From JAKAXS01 sp041940525 (lineage in GTDB: Bacteria > Pseudomonadota > Alphaproteobacteria > Rhizobiales > Hyphomicrobiaceae), in contig JBGTSB010000003.1 of assembly GCA_041940525.1 (NCBI GenBank), forward strand, positions 55,320-119,319: a DNA stretch of 64,000 bases, written 5' to 3'. The translations under genes were made by a program, and so were the position numbers. How positions within the stretch are numbered: the stretch's first letter is position 1; each line of letters opens with the position of its first letter. Below are positions 26,060 through 35,250 of the stretch, in pieces. The notes under the pieces were generated by a model that saw nothing but the letters and a program-made list of their open reading frames with translations, had not been told where the DNA came from and did no database searches.

Positions 26060-27162
26060 GATTGGCTGGCTTTCATAAACAAAGTGAGCCCCGCCACGAC
26101 GGCATGGTTCTCCGCTTCCGTGCCGATGGTCAGGCGCAGACAGTTGGGAAGACCGTAGCCGCCGACTTTGCGCAGGATGATGCCCTTGCTCTTCAAGAAC
26201 GCATCGCACGCTTCCGCGCTCCGCGCAGAGTTGTCCTCGGGGAAGTGGATCAGCAGAAAGTTGGCAACGCTAGGCGTCACCTTCAGTCCAGCCTTGGCGA
26301 TCTCTTCACTCAACCAGCCAGCCCAAGCGCTGTTGTGGGCGACAGACGTCGCGATGTGCGTCTCATCGCCCATGGCCGCGGCACCCGCCGCGATCGCGGA
26401 ACCCGTAAGGTTGAATGGCCCTCGGATGCGGTTCAAAACATCAGCGATGTCCGGCGGGCAGTAGGCCCAGCCAATGCGCAAGGCCGCCAGTCCGTGAATC
26501 TTCGAGAATGTGCGCGTCATGACGGTATTGCCCGTGCTCTTCACAAGCGCCGCTCCCGCGTCATAATCCTCTTCCGTCACGTATTCAGCGTAAGCGGCAT
26601 CCAATACCAGCAAGACATGGTCGGGCAAGCCGTTGCGCAGGCGCTCGACTTCGCTGGCGGGAAGATAAGTGCCAGTCGGGTTGTTCGGATTAGCGAGGAA
26701 CACGACCTTGGTTTTATCGCTGACTTTTTCGATGATGGCATCGACGTCGGCCGTGAAATCGCGTTCGGCGGCGACAACCGGCGTGGCACCGGCAGCCAAA
26801 ATCGCGATACGGTAAACGAGGAAGCCGTGCTCTGTAAAAATGCCTTCGTCACCTGGCCCCAAGTAGGCCTGCGCCAAAAGGTTCAGCAATTCGTCCGAGC
26901 CCGCCCCACAGACAATCTGACCCACCTCAAGTCCGTGACGCTGAGCGATCGCCTCGCGCAGCCGGGTCGCCTGTCCATCCGGATAACGCTCCAAAGAGCC
27001 CGCACACGCGCTGTAGGCAGCGACAGCCTCCGGGCTGGGCCCGAGCGGCGTTTCGTTGGATGAAAGCTTGATCGGCTTGACCCCGCCCGGCAGATCGCTT
27101 TCGCCCGGCACGTAGGCTTCAATATCCATGATCCCCGGCTGGGGCATTACAGCGGCTGACAT
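26056..27162 (-). CDS. hisC: Histidinol-phosphate aminotransferase
   Basis: 368 residues, fold type I aminotransferase. It has KLSSNETPLGPSP, FLANPNNPTGTY, LVLDAAYAEY and the PLP Lys221 in RTFSKIHGLAALRIGW. It acts in histidine synthesis and, beside tyrA, probably also transaminates prephenate or hydroxyphenylpyruvate. Its end overlaps tyrA (ATGA). The 189-base gap to the divergent metX holds the promoters of both. Confidence 0.94.
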   Translation of the reverse strand: MSAAVMPQPGIMDIEAYVPGESDLPGGVKPIKLSSNETPLGPSPEAVAAYSACAGSLERYPDGQATRLREAIAQRHGLEVGQIVCGAGSDELLNLLAQAYLGPGDEGIFTEHGFLVYRIAILAAGATPVVAAERDFTADVDAIIEKVSDKTKVVFLANPNNPTGTYLPASEVERLRNGLPDHVLLVLDAAYAEYVTEEDYDAGAALVKSTGNTVMTRTFSKIHGLAALRIGWAYCPPDIADVLNRIRGPFNLTGSAIAAGAAAMGDETHIATSVAHNSAWAGWLSEEIAKAGLKVTPSVANFLLIHFPEDNSARSAEACDAFLKSKGIILRKVGGYGLPNCLRLTIGTEAENHAVVAGLTLFMKASQS

Positions 27163-27305
27163 TGTGTTCCAAATCCGTTGACCTAAGGGCCGATAGATAA
27201 CGGTCCAAGTCTGTAATTTAAAGGAAAGAAATGATTGACTTTCTCCCCTCAGCGCCTAGCTAACCGGTCGCTGGGGGGCAACTGTGTTAATCTGTTTGAC
27301 CTAAC

Positions 27306-27347
27306 GTGATTGGATGAACCCGCAACTCACCAGGATGGCAGCTAAAG
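27306..27347 (+). promoter_or_regulatory. metX leader with weak SAM-II-like features
   Basis: Directly before metX the leader reads CGTGATTGG, then a GTGA/TCAC stem (27306-27309 with 27327-27330), then GCTAAAG (27341-27347). SAM-II (SAM-alpha) riboswitches, common before metX in alphaproteobacteria, contain GTGATTTG and GCTAAA in this order. I could not build the required pseudoknot and the conserved GTTAAA is absent, so this is a weak candidate. Confidence 0.25.
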
Positions 27348-27351
27348 TCCA

Positions 27352-28545
27352 ATGAATACGGCGCCTGGCGAAAAGTTGAAAACGCTCGAAAGCGCGCGCC
27401 TGAGCGAAGTCCACAACCCGTCAAGCGAGGTCGTGCACTTTGCCAGCGACGCGCCGTTGCGCCTGGATTGTGAGCAGCAGCTAAGCCCGTTCTCGGTCGC
27501 CTACAAGACATACGGCGAGCTGAACGAAGCCCGCTCGAACGCCATTCTGATATGTCACGCGCTAACCGGCGACCAGCATGTTGCCAGCCCCAACCCAATT
27601 ACGGGCAAGGCCGGCTGGTGGGAAAATCTCGTGGGCCCTGGCAAACCGGTCGACACGAACCGCTTCTTTGTGATTTGCGCCAACATTATTGGCGGCTGCA
27701 TGGGCTCTACCGGCCCAGCCTCGATCAACCCGGCGACCGGCGAGCCTTACGGCCTGTCATTTCCGGTGATCACCATCGCCGATATGGTGCGCGCCCAAGT
27801 CCGCCTCATCGATCACTTGGGCATTGACCAGCTGTTTGCAGTAATTGGCGGCTCGATGGGCGGCATGCAGGTTTTGGAATGGGCATCCAGCCACTCAGAG
27901 CGGGTGTTCTGCGCAATCCCGATCGCCACCGCGTCCTATCACTCATCGCAAAACATTGCTTTCCACGAAGTCGGTCGTCAGGCCGTCATGGCCGACCCCG
28001 ATTGGTGCGGCGGCGCTTACTACGCGCAGGAAAAGGTTCCGCGCAATGGGCTCGCCGTGGCACGCATGGCCGCGCATATCACGTACTTGTCTGAGAACGC
28101 CCTGCACAACAAGTTCGGCCGCTCGCTACAGGAAGGCGCCAAGGTCACGTTTTCTTTCCAGGCTGACTTCCAGGTCGAGAGCTATTTGCGCCACCAGGGC
28201 TCCACATTCGTGGACCGTTTTGACGCCAACAGTTACCTCTACATCACGCGCGCAATGGACTACTTCGATCTTGCAACCGAGCACGGCGGCGTTTTGGCCA
28301 ATGCCTTCCGCGGAACGAAGACGCGTTTCTGCGTGGTCTCGTTCACCAGCGACTGGCTCTATCCAACGCGAGAAAGCCGCCTGGTCGTCCATGCCCTGAA
28401 CGCGGTCGCAGCGAACGTCTCATTCGTTGAAATCGAAAGCGACAAAGGACACGACGCTTTCCTTCTGAAGGAGCCGGAGTTCTTCGCGACCATTCGTGGC
28501 TTCATCAACGCCGGCGCAGCCAAACGCGGCATCAGCGAGGCGTAG
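27352..28545 (+). CDS. metX: Homoserine O-acetyltransferase
   Basis: 397 residues, alpha/beta hydrolase. The nucleophile elbow is GGSMGG with Ser168; the Asp is in FTSDWLYP and the His in KGHDAFL near the C-terminus. DQHVASPNPITGKAGWW is typical of MetX. It activates homoserine for methionine synthesis; whether acetyl or succinyl is transferred cannot be told from this reading alone. metW follows after 5 bases, the usual pair. Confidence 0.93.
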   Translation: MNTAPGEKLKTLESARLSEVHNPSSEVVHFASDAPLRLDCEQQLSPFSVAYKTYGELNEARSNAILICHALTGDQHVASPNPITGKAGWWENLVGPGKPVDTNRFFVICANIIGGCMGSTGPASINPATGEPYGLSFPVITIADMVRAQVRLIDHLGIDQLFAVIGGSMGGMQVLEWASSHSERVFCAIPIATASYHSSQNIAFHEVGRQAVMADPDWCGGAYYAQEKVPRNGLAVARMAAHITYLSENALHNKFGRSLQEGAKVTFSFQADFQVESYLRHQGSTFVDRFDANSYLYITRAMDYFDLATEHGGVLANAFRGTKTRFCVVSFTSDWLYPTRESRLVVHALNAVAANVSFVEIESDKGHDAFLLKEPEFFATIRGFINAGAAKRGISEA

Positions 28546-28550
28546 ATCAA

Positions 28551-29186
28551 ATGCAAAAGGCCTCAACACCTAGCGCACCCACGCGCTCCGACCATCAGCT
28601 GATCGGCGATCTCGTGACACCAGGCTCGCGCGTGCTTGATGTCGGTTGCGGCGACGGCGAGCTGTTAGAACTTTTGGCGGAAAGGCGCGGCGTCGACGGA
28701 CGCGGCATCGAGTTGTCGCGAGAGAGGGTCAGCAACTGCGTGGCCAAGGGGCTTTCGGTCATACAAGGCGACGCTGACCGCGACCTGGCCCACTATCCCG
28801 ATCAGGCGTTTGACTACGCGATCCTCTCTCTCACAATCCAAGCCACGCGTCAGCCGCGCGTCGTACTGGAACATCTTCTGCGCATCGGCCAGCGCGCCAT
28901 CGTCTCGTTCCCGAACTTTGGCCATTGGAATATTCGCTGGCAGCTCCTGTTTTCCGGCCGCATGCCGGTCACGGAAAACTTGCCAGAAACATGGTACGCC
29001 AGCCCTAACGCGCACCTGTGTACGATCAAAGACTTTGCTGACCTCGTGAAGGTCGTTGACGCTCAAGTCGAAAACGCGGTCGCGTTCAATAGCGCCGGCA
29101 CACAGCTGCCGATCAAGCGCTCGCGGTCGCTGCAAAACCTGTTGGGCGAGAAAGCGGTGTTCTTGCTTCGCCGCAGTGGCGAATGA
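28551..29186 (+). CDS. metW: Methionine biosynthesis protein MetW
   Basis: 211 residues, a class I methyltransferase fold. The SAM-binding motif VLDVGCGDGELLELLAERRG is at about 28-47, with GIELS and VIQGDAD after it and the MetW-typical SFPNFGHWNIRWQLLFSGRMPVTE. MetW partners MetX and is needed for its activity in several bacteria. It sits 5 bases after metX, so the two are one transcription unit. It is convergent with the methyltransferase gene, 9 bases away. Confidence 0.93.
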   Translation: MQKASTPSAPTRSDHQLIGDLVTPGSRVLDVGCGDGELLELLAERRGVDGRGIELSRERVSNCVAKGLSVIQGDADRDLAHYPDQAFDYAILSLTIQATRQPRVVLEHLLRIGQRAIVSFPNFGHWNIRWQLLFSGRMPVTENLPETWYASPNAHLCTIKDFADLVKVVDAQVENAVAFNSAGTQLPIKRSRSLQNLLGEKAVFLLRRSGE

Positions 29187-29195
29187 AGCGCGCGC

Positions 29196-29933
29196 TTATT
29201 TATTGAGAACCAGACGTCCGCCGCCAGGCACCTGAACAAGGCCACGCAACGATTGCTTGCGCGCTGGCTTGATAATCGGCGCCGTCATTTCCTTGCGCGC
29301 TTCCACCATCATAAGCCCAGCAAATGCAGGCGAAACGGCCGAACCGAGCCGTTCCATTGCCAATGCTGATTTCAGAACAATCTTCCGGTCGAACGGAGGA
29401 ATGTGCAGCGCGCCTGTCCAATCGACAGGTCTAAACATCGAATTGATAAGAAGCTTTTCCAGCTGCGAACGGCTGAACGGCCGCCCAACGCCGAACGGTG
29501 TCGTGTCGAGCCTCGCCCAAACGCCTCGCCTGTTGGGCACAATTACGAATAGGCTGCCTTCGGGAGACAGAACGCGCCAGATCTCGCGCATCATCACTTC
29601 TGCGCGTGTCGCCACTTCCAGACAATGCACGAGCAACATCCGGTCGACGCTGTTGTCAGGCAAAGGCAAGCAGTCTTCTTCAACGAGAACGGCGCGAACA
29701 GGTCCATCACTTGGCCATACCAGCGCGCCCTGCCCTTCTGGCATCAGCGCGCCAACGCGCGTCGACTCTGAAACAAACGTTTTTAGATACGGCGAAGCAA
29801 ACCCAAGGCCCATCACGACGCTGTCGGGCTTCGGCCGCCAGCGTGCACGAATACGATGGCCGACGATCCGGCGGACGGTCAAGCCCAGTCCGGTTTTATA
29901 AAAGTCACGCAGCTCGGCAACATCAATTAGCAT
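29196..29933 (-). CDS. SAM-dependent methyltransferase-domain protein
   Basis: 245 residues. A degenerate class I methyltransferase: VVMGLGFASPYL replaces the usual DxGxGxG, but LPLPDNSVDRMLLVHCLEVA and REIWRVLSPEGSLFVIVPN are clear. Such proteins are widely found beside gloB in Rhizobiales. The substrate is unknown. A basic C-terminal tail (KPARKQSLRGL) could bind nucleic acid or membrane. It is divergent from gloB with a 126-base gap. Confidence 0.8.
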   Translation of the reverse strand: MLIDVAELRDFYKTGLGLTVRRIVGHRIRARWRPKPDSVVMGLGFASPYLKTFVSESTRVGALMPEGQGALVWPSDGPVRAVLVEEDCLPLPDNSVDRMLLVHCLEVATRAEVMMREIWRVLSPEGSLFVIVPNRRGVWARLDTTPFGVGRPFSRSQLEKLLINSMFRPVDWTGALHIPPFDRKIVLKSALAMERLGSAVSPAFAGLMMVEARKEMTAPIIKPARKQSLRGLVQVPGGGRLVLNK

Positions 29934-30059
29934 CGCGCCTCACGGGATCGTCGTCTCCAAGCAACCTAGCACAACAATACTTTCAAAGGCAGGTTTCACC
30001 ATGTTGAAATGCCAGTGCGTGAGGGCTAGGCTCGCGCCAACAACAACTGGCCAGAAAAA

Positions 30060-30830
30060 ATGACCGACCTCGACATCCATATTTTTCCCTGCCGCAAAGA
30101 CAACTATGGCGTATTGATCCGCGATGCGGGCAAGGACGTCACAGCGTCCATTGATGCTCCGGACGCTGAGGCTGTAAGCCAAGCGCTGGACGCCAAAGGC
30201 TGGCTGCTCACGCACATCTTCACAACGCATCATCACAACGATCACACCGGCGGCAACCTGGCTCTGCAAGAGCAGACGGGCTGCAAGATCATCGGCCCGA
30301 AGGCCGAAGCCGCGCGCATTCCGGGGCTGGATCAAGCGGTGGGCGAAGGTGACGAATTCCAGTTCGGCGACTTCAAGGTGCACGTCATAGATACGCCAGG
30401 CCATACGCTTGGCCACATCAGCTATCATGTGCCGAAAGCAAGCGTGGCGTTCGTTGGCGACACGCTTTTCACATTGGGTTGCGGCCGTGTCTTTGAGGGC
30501 AGCCACGAGATGATGTGGACGTCGCTTAAAAAGCTGTCGCGCTTGCCGCATGACACAATGATCTATTCCGGACACGAATACACGCTATCGAATGCGAAGT
30601 TTGCGCTCTCGGTTGATCCAGAGAACGTCACCCTTCAACGCCGCGTCAAGGAGTTCGAGCGTGCTCTGCAGAACGGCAAGTTCACGGTACCCTCATTGCT
30701 GTCGGATGAATTGGAAACGAATCCATTTCTGCGCTGGCATGCAGCCGCCATCCGCCAGCACCTAGGGCTCGCCTCGGCACCGGATTGGAAAGTGTTCGCC
30801 GAACTGCGCGAGCGCAAGGACAAGGCTTAA
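30060..30830 (+). CDS. gloB: Hydroxyacylglutathione hydrolase (glyoxalase II)
   Basis: 256 residues, metallo-beta-lactamase fold. The metal motif THHHNDHTGG (His57, His59, Asp61, His62), DTPGHTLGHISYH, GDTLFTLGCGRVFEG and SGHEYTLSNAKFA are all present. It hydrolyses S-D-lactoylglutathione to D-lactate and glutathione in methylglyoxal detoxification. The cupin gene follows within 8 bases and may be cotranscribed. Confidence 0.94.
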   Translation: MTDLDIHIFPCRKDNYGVLIRDAGKDVTASIDAPDAEAVSQALDAKGWLLTHIFTTHHHNDHTGGNLALQEQTGCKIIGPKAEAARIPGLDQAVGEGDEFQFGDFKVHVIDTPGHTLGHISYHVPKASVAFVGDTLFTLGCGRVFEGSHEMMWTSLKKLSRLPHDTMIYSGHEYTLSNAKFALSVDPENVTLQRRVKEFERALQNGKFTVPSLLSDELETNPFLRWHAAAIRQHLGLASAPDWKVFAELRERKDKA

Positions 30831-30838
30831 GTGAAGCG

Positions 30839-31273
30839 GTGAACGGTTTGACGGCAGACGAAGTCATCCGCACTCTGAACCTGCGGCCGCATCCCGAAGG
30901 GGGGCATTATCGCGAAACCTTCCGGGACGGCCCGTCACCGCAGGGACGCGCCCACTCCACGGCGATCTATTTCCTGCTGCGTGAAGGCGAAGTTTCGCGC
31001 TGGCACAGGGTCGACGCCGCCGAGGGCTGGCACTGGTACGGCGGCGCCGCGCTGCAGCTCGAAATCATGGACGAAGGACGCCAAAGCAAAGCTGTCACCC
31101 TCGGCCCAGACCTGAAAAACGGCGAGCGCCCGCAGGCGGTCGTGCCGGCCATGCACTGGCAGCGCGCCTTTTCCAAGGGGGCCTGGACACTTGTGGGCTG
31201 TACGGTCGCGCCCGGCTTTGAGTTCTCGGGCTTTTATTTGGCCCCTGAGGGTCTGGAACCGTCCAATCTTTGA
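30839..31273 (+). CDS. Cupin-domain protein, DUF985 family
   Basis: 144 residues from a GTG start, 8 bases after the gloB stop. An upstream ATG at 30785 lies inside gloB and adds implausible residues. The DUF985 hallmarks are LRPHPEGGHYRETFRD, STAIYFLLREGEVSRWHRVDAAEGWHWY and a C-terminal VGCTVAPGFEFSGFYLA. The His/Glu set suits metal binding in a beta-barrel. The function is unknown. The linkage to gloB suggests the same mRNA. Confidence 0.83.
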   Translation: MNGLTADEVIRTLNLRPHPEGGHYRETFRDGPSPQGRAHSTAIYFLLREGEVSRWHRVDAAEGWHWYGGAALQLEIMDEGRQSKAVTLGPDLKNGERPQAVVPAMHWQRAFSKGAWTLVGCTVAPGFEFSGFYLAPEGLEPSNL

Positions 31274-31472
31274 GGCACGAGCCCGGCTTCATCTGCGCCC
31301 GAAATTGTTTTCCACCATATTCTAGTCCGGGCAAGGCCCGTAGACACTTGAAAAACAGACCCTTTTTAGAAAGTTCGTCTAGTGCGTATGTCAAGCGCTT
31401 GTGGCGCTGCGCCGACTCGTGAACACATAGCATTCAATGTGAAAAAGTGCGGCTAGCGGGGGTTTGCCGAAT

Positions 31473-33386
31473 ATGCAGGGCCAGTCTACTGGACCGACGT
31501 TAAGCGTCGTCTTTGTCGATTACGACAACATCTATCTATCTTTGAAGCGCAAGAACGAAGAGGCAGCGCGCCGTTTCGCCAAGGATGCTGGCGGATGGCT
31601 GCGAGGCATCGAGAACGGGCGCCTCATCACTGCGACGCAGGGCGCGAACTTGGACGGTCCACGCAGGATCGTGTTGAACCGCTGTTACGGCAATCCGTCG
31701 CCACGTCGCAATCCGTCCGACAACTCCACGGACATGAACTCGTTCCCGTTTGTGCGCCACCAGTTCTTGCGGGCCGGTTTCGAAGTTGTGGATTGCCCGC
31801 CGCTCACGGCCCAGCTGAAGAATTCCGCAGACATCAAGATGGTCATGGACGTGCTCGATTTCTTGAAGCACCAGACCTACTTTGATGAGTTCGTGCTGCT
31901 CTCCGGCGATGCCGACTTCACGCCGGTTCTGCACCGCCTGCGCGCGCATGCACGCCGCACGATTATCTATTCCTGCGACAACACCGCCGTACCATATACC
32001 GCGATCAGCGATGGCGAGATCCGCCAGTCCGATCTGATCACGCTTTTGATGGAAGGCCGTGTGGGCAGTGAAGGCGCCGAACAGCCTTTGTTGACCAAGG
32101 AGCCACGGCTTGACGCCGCGCAGATCGAGCAAGCCGCATCCCGCATTGTCGCCGAAGTGGCTGGCACTGTGCAGTCCGCAGGCCAGCCTGTACCGCTCGA
32201 AGCGCTGGCCGATCGCGCCATTCGCGTCCTCGGGCACGACACAACGGTCGCCACCAACTGGGGCGGCGCCGGATCATTCCGCGATTTGCTGTCACGCAAG
32301 CTTCCCGGCGACCTGCGCCTGAGCGAGCAACCGCCGTACTACGTGTTCGACGCCAGCCGTCAGCTGGCGACTGAGCCTGCCAGCGAAGCGCGCCGCATTG
32401 AGGCACGTGAACCGCTTCGGGCCCAACCCCAGCCCAAGGCGGTTGCTCCCGCGCCGCGCGCACCCGCTCCTCACCGTCCGGAAGCGCGCATCGAACCGCA
32501 ACTGGAGCCGCAAGCTCCGGCTGCACGTGGGCGCAGGATGAGTGAACCGTTGATGCCGCAAGACCAGTTGTCGGCCTACATGGGCGCACCGGCCCCGGCG
32601 CCCGCGCCATCTCGGCCTGCTGCTCACCAGCGCGCCCCGATGGGCCCAGCCGAACCATCTCTGCCAGCCGGCCGTCCCCAGTCTGCCGCGGCCGCACAAC
32701 CAGACCCCGCGATGGAGACGCCGACACAGATCCAACAGTCCATCGCCAAGATCCACAACGCTTGTCAGGCGCCGCCGCTGTCGCCGCCCGACTACCGCGC
32801 ATTGTTCGACGCGATGGCCGAGGAAATTACAAGCAACGGCTTGATGGGCGGCCAGACGATCACCAACATCGCGCAGCGCGTTGCACGAGCTCACGGTGTC
32901 GAGATCTATCCGGACGACATTCGCTTCGTAATGGAAGTTGTCAGCGAGCCGGACCCCTGGTTCGAGCAGGGCGCATCGTCCATCCTGTTGGCAAATCGTT
33001 TCCGCAACTACGTGATTGCGCAGTGTCGTCGTCAGCATATGAGCCTGTCGGCAACGGAGATCGACCTGATTGAGATGTGGTTTACCGGCAGCGCCACCCC
33101 ACAGGCGGCGCCGGGACACGTCCCAGCGACAGCCCCGCCGCAGGCTCGTGCTGCGGCACCGGCACCGCGTGCGCCAGAACCGCAAGCGCCGGCACCACAG
33201 CCTCAGCATCATCACCATCCAGCTGCCGCTGCACCTGGGTACGGCGGCCCGGCACCGCGTCACGCGCCGCCCAAACAGGAGCGTTCGGATCGCTGGTGGC
33301 ACTTTGATACGGCCGGGCCAGGCGAAGGCCTGGATGAGGGCGAGGACGACTTCCCCCGCATCATCCGCCCCAGGGCTCGCGGATAA
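31473..33386 (+). CDS. NYN-domain RNase-like protein with LOTUS/OST-HTH domain
   Basis: 637 residues. The N-terminal NYN (PIN-like) nuclease domain spans about 10-200, with acidic residues Asp16 and Asp18 in VVFVDYDN, ADIKMVMDVLDFL and LLSGDADFTPVL. A LOTUS/OST-HTH-like winged helix follows at about 210-295 (IVAEVAGTVQSAGQ...GGAGSFRDLLSRKLPGDLRL). Pro/Ala-rich linkers (about 300-415 and 545-600) surround a second conserved helical domain at about 418-535. NYN proteins cut RNA, and LOTUS domains bind RNA or helicases. ATG at 31473 follows a GGGGG site; the TTG nine bases earlier is less likely. A strong terminator follows. Confidence 0.83.
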   Translation: MQGQSTGPTLSVVFVDYDNIYLSLKRKNEEAARRFAKDAGGWLRGIENGRLITATQGANLDGPRRIVLNRCYGNPSPRRNPSDNSTDMNSFPFVRHQFLRAGFEVVDCPPLTAQLKNSADIKMVMDVLDFLKHQTYFDEFVLLSGDADFTPVLHRLRAHARRTIIYSCDNTAVPYTAISDGEIRQSDLITLLMEGRVGSEGAEQPLLTKEPRLDAAQIEQAASRIVAEVAGTVQSAGQPVPLEALADRAIRVLGHDTTVATNWGGAGSFRDLLSRKLPGDLRLSEQPPYYVFDASRQLATEPASEARRIEAREPLRAQPQPKAVAPAPRAPAPHRPEARIEPQLEPQAPAARGRRMSEPLMPQDQLSAYMGAPAPAPAPSRPAAHQRAPMGPAEPSLPAGRPQSAAAAQPDPAMETPTQIQQSIAKIHNACQAPPLSPPDYRALFDAMAEEITSNGLMGGQTITNIAQRVARAHGVEIYPDDIRFVMEVVSEPDPWFEQGASSILLANRFRNYVIAQCRRQHMSLSATEIDLIEMWFTGSATPQAAPGHVPATAPPQARAAAPAPRAPEPQAPAPQPQHHHHPAAAAPGYGGPAPRHAPPKQERSDRWWHFDTAGPGEGLDEGEDDFPRIIRPRARG

Positions 33387-33394
33387 AAAACAAG

Positions 33395-33424
33395 AACGCC
33401 GCTCCTCACCGGGCGGCGTTTTTA
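33395..33424. terminator. Bidirectional intrinsic terminator
   Basis: AACGCCGC (33395-33402) and GCGGCGTT (33413-33420) form an 8-bp stem followed by TTT on the + strand. On the minus strand the hairpin is followed by CTTGTTTTTT. It ends both the NYN gene and the convergent flippase gene. Confidence 0.85.
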
Positions 33425-33438
33425 GTTTGCGCTTTTGC

Positions 33439-34833
33439 CTAGGAAACTTTTACCGACAGCGGCATATGCCAGATCGCGCTCTTCAGGTCTAAGAAGCGCC
33501 AGGCGACGAGATAGTTGGCCACTGCCGCAATACTGAATGATAGAGCCGTCGCCGCTGCCGCGCCGGCCATGCCGTAGATCGGCACCAGCCAAATATTCAG
33601 AACGACGTTAAGCGTGGCGCAACAGATCAAGACAACGGCGCAGGCCCGCTGCTGGCCGAGCATATTGAGCAAAAATTCGATCGGCCCCATAGCTGAGCGG
33701 AACAAGAAGCCCACCACCATGATCAGCATGACAAGATAGCCGCGGACAAATTCCTCTCCAAACAAACTGAGCAACGGCTTGCCGAACACCAGGATGCCGG
33801 CGGCCGCGACGAGTGACGGCCAAAACGTCCAGCTAACGCCACTGCGAACGAGCGCTTCTAGTCCTTCCCGATCACCGCGCGCATCAAGGCTGGCGAACCG
33901 GTTGGCGACGGCACTGCCGACGGCATAATGCACAAACAGGATCAGGCTCATCGTCTTCGCTGAAGCGTAGTAAATCCCGGCGTCTTCGGGTGTCAGGTAG
34001 GTCGAAATGACCAAGATATCGGTGTTCTGGAATACGATCTCGCAGAAGGCCGTGATCGCCAGTGGTAGCGAGTAGACCAGCCAAGAGCCGAATTGGTATT
34101 GCCGCTCCACCGGGGCGAAGACGGTCTGCACCTTGCGCCGGATCAACATCGCCTGCACGAGCGCACTAACCCACGTCGCGGCGATGGCCGCGCCCGCCGC
34201 CGTCGCGGCCTCCATCGCCAGCCCGGCCTGATGCGCCAGCAGCATGCCAGCCAGAACAAGCGTCGGCCGTAACACGTAAGGCGGCAGCAGCGCCGTGGCG
34301 ATCCAGCCGCGCGAACGGCCGATCCCATCCTGCACATCGCTGACGGCTGCCATCGGAATGCAGACGAGGCCGAGGAAAATCGGAAGGACATAGGCGCTGG
34401 AGACGATGTCCGGAACCGCCCAAAGAACGCAGAACGCGATTGCCGCCACGACGCTGGCGGAAGTCATCACCACCAGGCGGCTGCCGCGCAGCAGACCACG
34501 AGCAAGTCCATGTTCGCCTAATGCCTCATAACGGGACAGCAGGCGGATCACAGCGGTATTCAAACCAAGATGGGACAATCCGCTCAGCACGAGCACGAGC
34601 GTCCAAACGAAAACGTAGATGCCGTATTCGCTGCCCCCCATCAGGCGCGCCAGTGTCACCTGCGAAAGGTAAAGCACACCAGCACTGGCCACCCGCACGC
34701 CGAAGGCAAACGCCGCCTCGCGCTGTGCCTTGCCGTTATCGCTGTTGGCGAAAACCTGGCGCAGAACGGTGGCAACCATTGATGTCCCGGAGCCTTCAAC
34801 AGAGGCCGAAGAGGGCGGACTAGCGTGCGTCAT
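33439..34833 (-). CDS. Polysaccharide flippase (Wzx/MATE-like, oligosaccharide flippase family)
   Basis: 464 residues with about 12-14 membrane segments. The family-typical LSQVTLARLMGGSEYGIYVFVWTL opening and later VYSLPLAITAFCEIVFQNTDILVI support a lipid-linked glycan flippase of the PST/MOP group. No glycosyltransferase or polymerase is nearby, so the cargo is unknown. The open frame starts at 34986; I prefer ATG 34833 (or 34779, MVATVLRQ), because the first 50 residues look non-coding. The start is uncertain. Confidence 0.85.
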   Translation of the reverse strand: MTHASPPSSASVEGSGTSMVATVLRQVFANSDNGKAQREAAFAFGVRVASAGVLYLSQVTLARLMGGSEYGIYVFVWTLVLVLSGLSHLGLNTAVIRLLSRYEALGEHGLARGLLRGSRLVVMTSASVVAAIAFCVLWAVPDIVSSAYVLPIFLGLVCIPMAAVSDVQDGIGRSRGWIATALLPPYVLRPTLVLAGMLLAHQAGLAMEAATAAGAAIAATWVSALVQAMLIRRKVQTVFAPVERQYQFGSWLVYSLPLAITAFCEIVFQNTDILVISTYLTPEDAGIYYASAKTMSLILFVHYAVGSAVANRFASLDARGDREGLEALVRSGVSWTFWPSLVAAAGILVFGKPLLSLFGEEFVRGYLVMLIMVVGFLFRSAMGPIEFLLNMLGQQRACAVVLICCATLNVVLNIWLVPIYGMAGAAAATALSFSIAAVANYLVAWRFLDLKSAIWHMPLSVKVS

Positions 34834-34864
34834 GGCTCGGTTCCAGCAGCGCGTGAAACGCCCC

Positions 34865-35086
34865 CTAGTGGCACTCCATCCGGATCTGTTCGCGCTTGCG
34901 CACCAGAGCCGCAACGCCTGCCCAGGCCCACGAGCGCCCGGCATCTCCATTGACCTGATGCATGCACGAGAAGAACTCAGCGACATCAGCAGCGAACTGC
35001 CCGTGCTGCCCCTCTAAAACCTCCACCATTGATGATACATCCCGGGCCGACGCCGGCGTAGGATCATCACAACCATTTATATTCAT
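34865..35086 (-). CDS. Small hypothetical protein, 73 residues
   Basis: The start at 35086 has GAGG eight bases upstream. The product is short, with an acidic middle (SSMVEVLEGQHGQFAADVAEF), two cysteines, and a Trp-rich, basic C-terminus (SWAWAGVAALVRKREQIR). No family is recognised. It lies 31 bases upstream of the flippase on the same strand. It could be a leader gene of that transcript or independent. Confidence 0.5.
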   Translation of the reverse strand: MNINGCDDPTPASARDVSSMVEVLEGQHGQFAADVAEFFSCMHQVNGDAGRSWAWAGVAALVRKREQIRMECH

Positions 35087-35236
35087 CACACTGACCTCAA
35101 AGATGCGTAAACATCCCTTTTGGCTGCAAGAACCTGGCCAGAACAGCGAATTTGCCGAAGCGCGAATGACGCAGGCAGGCCCAACAGCCATGGCGTGCGC
35201 CGGCCGCAAACAGACAACAAAACGGAAAACTGGGTA

Positions 35237-35250
35237 GCCCTGACTAGGGC
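35237..35250 (-). terminator. Possible terminator of the carboxypeptidase gene
   Basis: GCCCT-GACT-AGGGC, a 5-bp stem overlapping the stop codon. On the minus strand it is followed by a T-rich stretch. Confidence 0.35.

Noticed and set aside
26062..27063. + strand frame of 333 codons opposite hisC
   Set aside because: Shadow of hisC; no ribosome-binding site or family resemblance.
32292..33302. Minus-strand frame of 336 codons opposite the NYN gene
   Set aside because: Arg/Cys/Trp-rich composition typical of antisense reading of a GC-rich gene.
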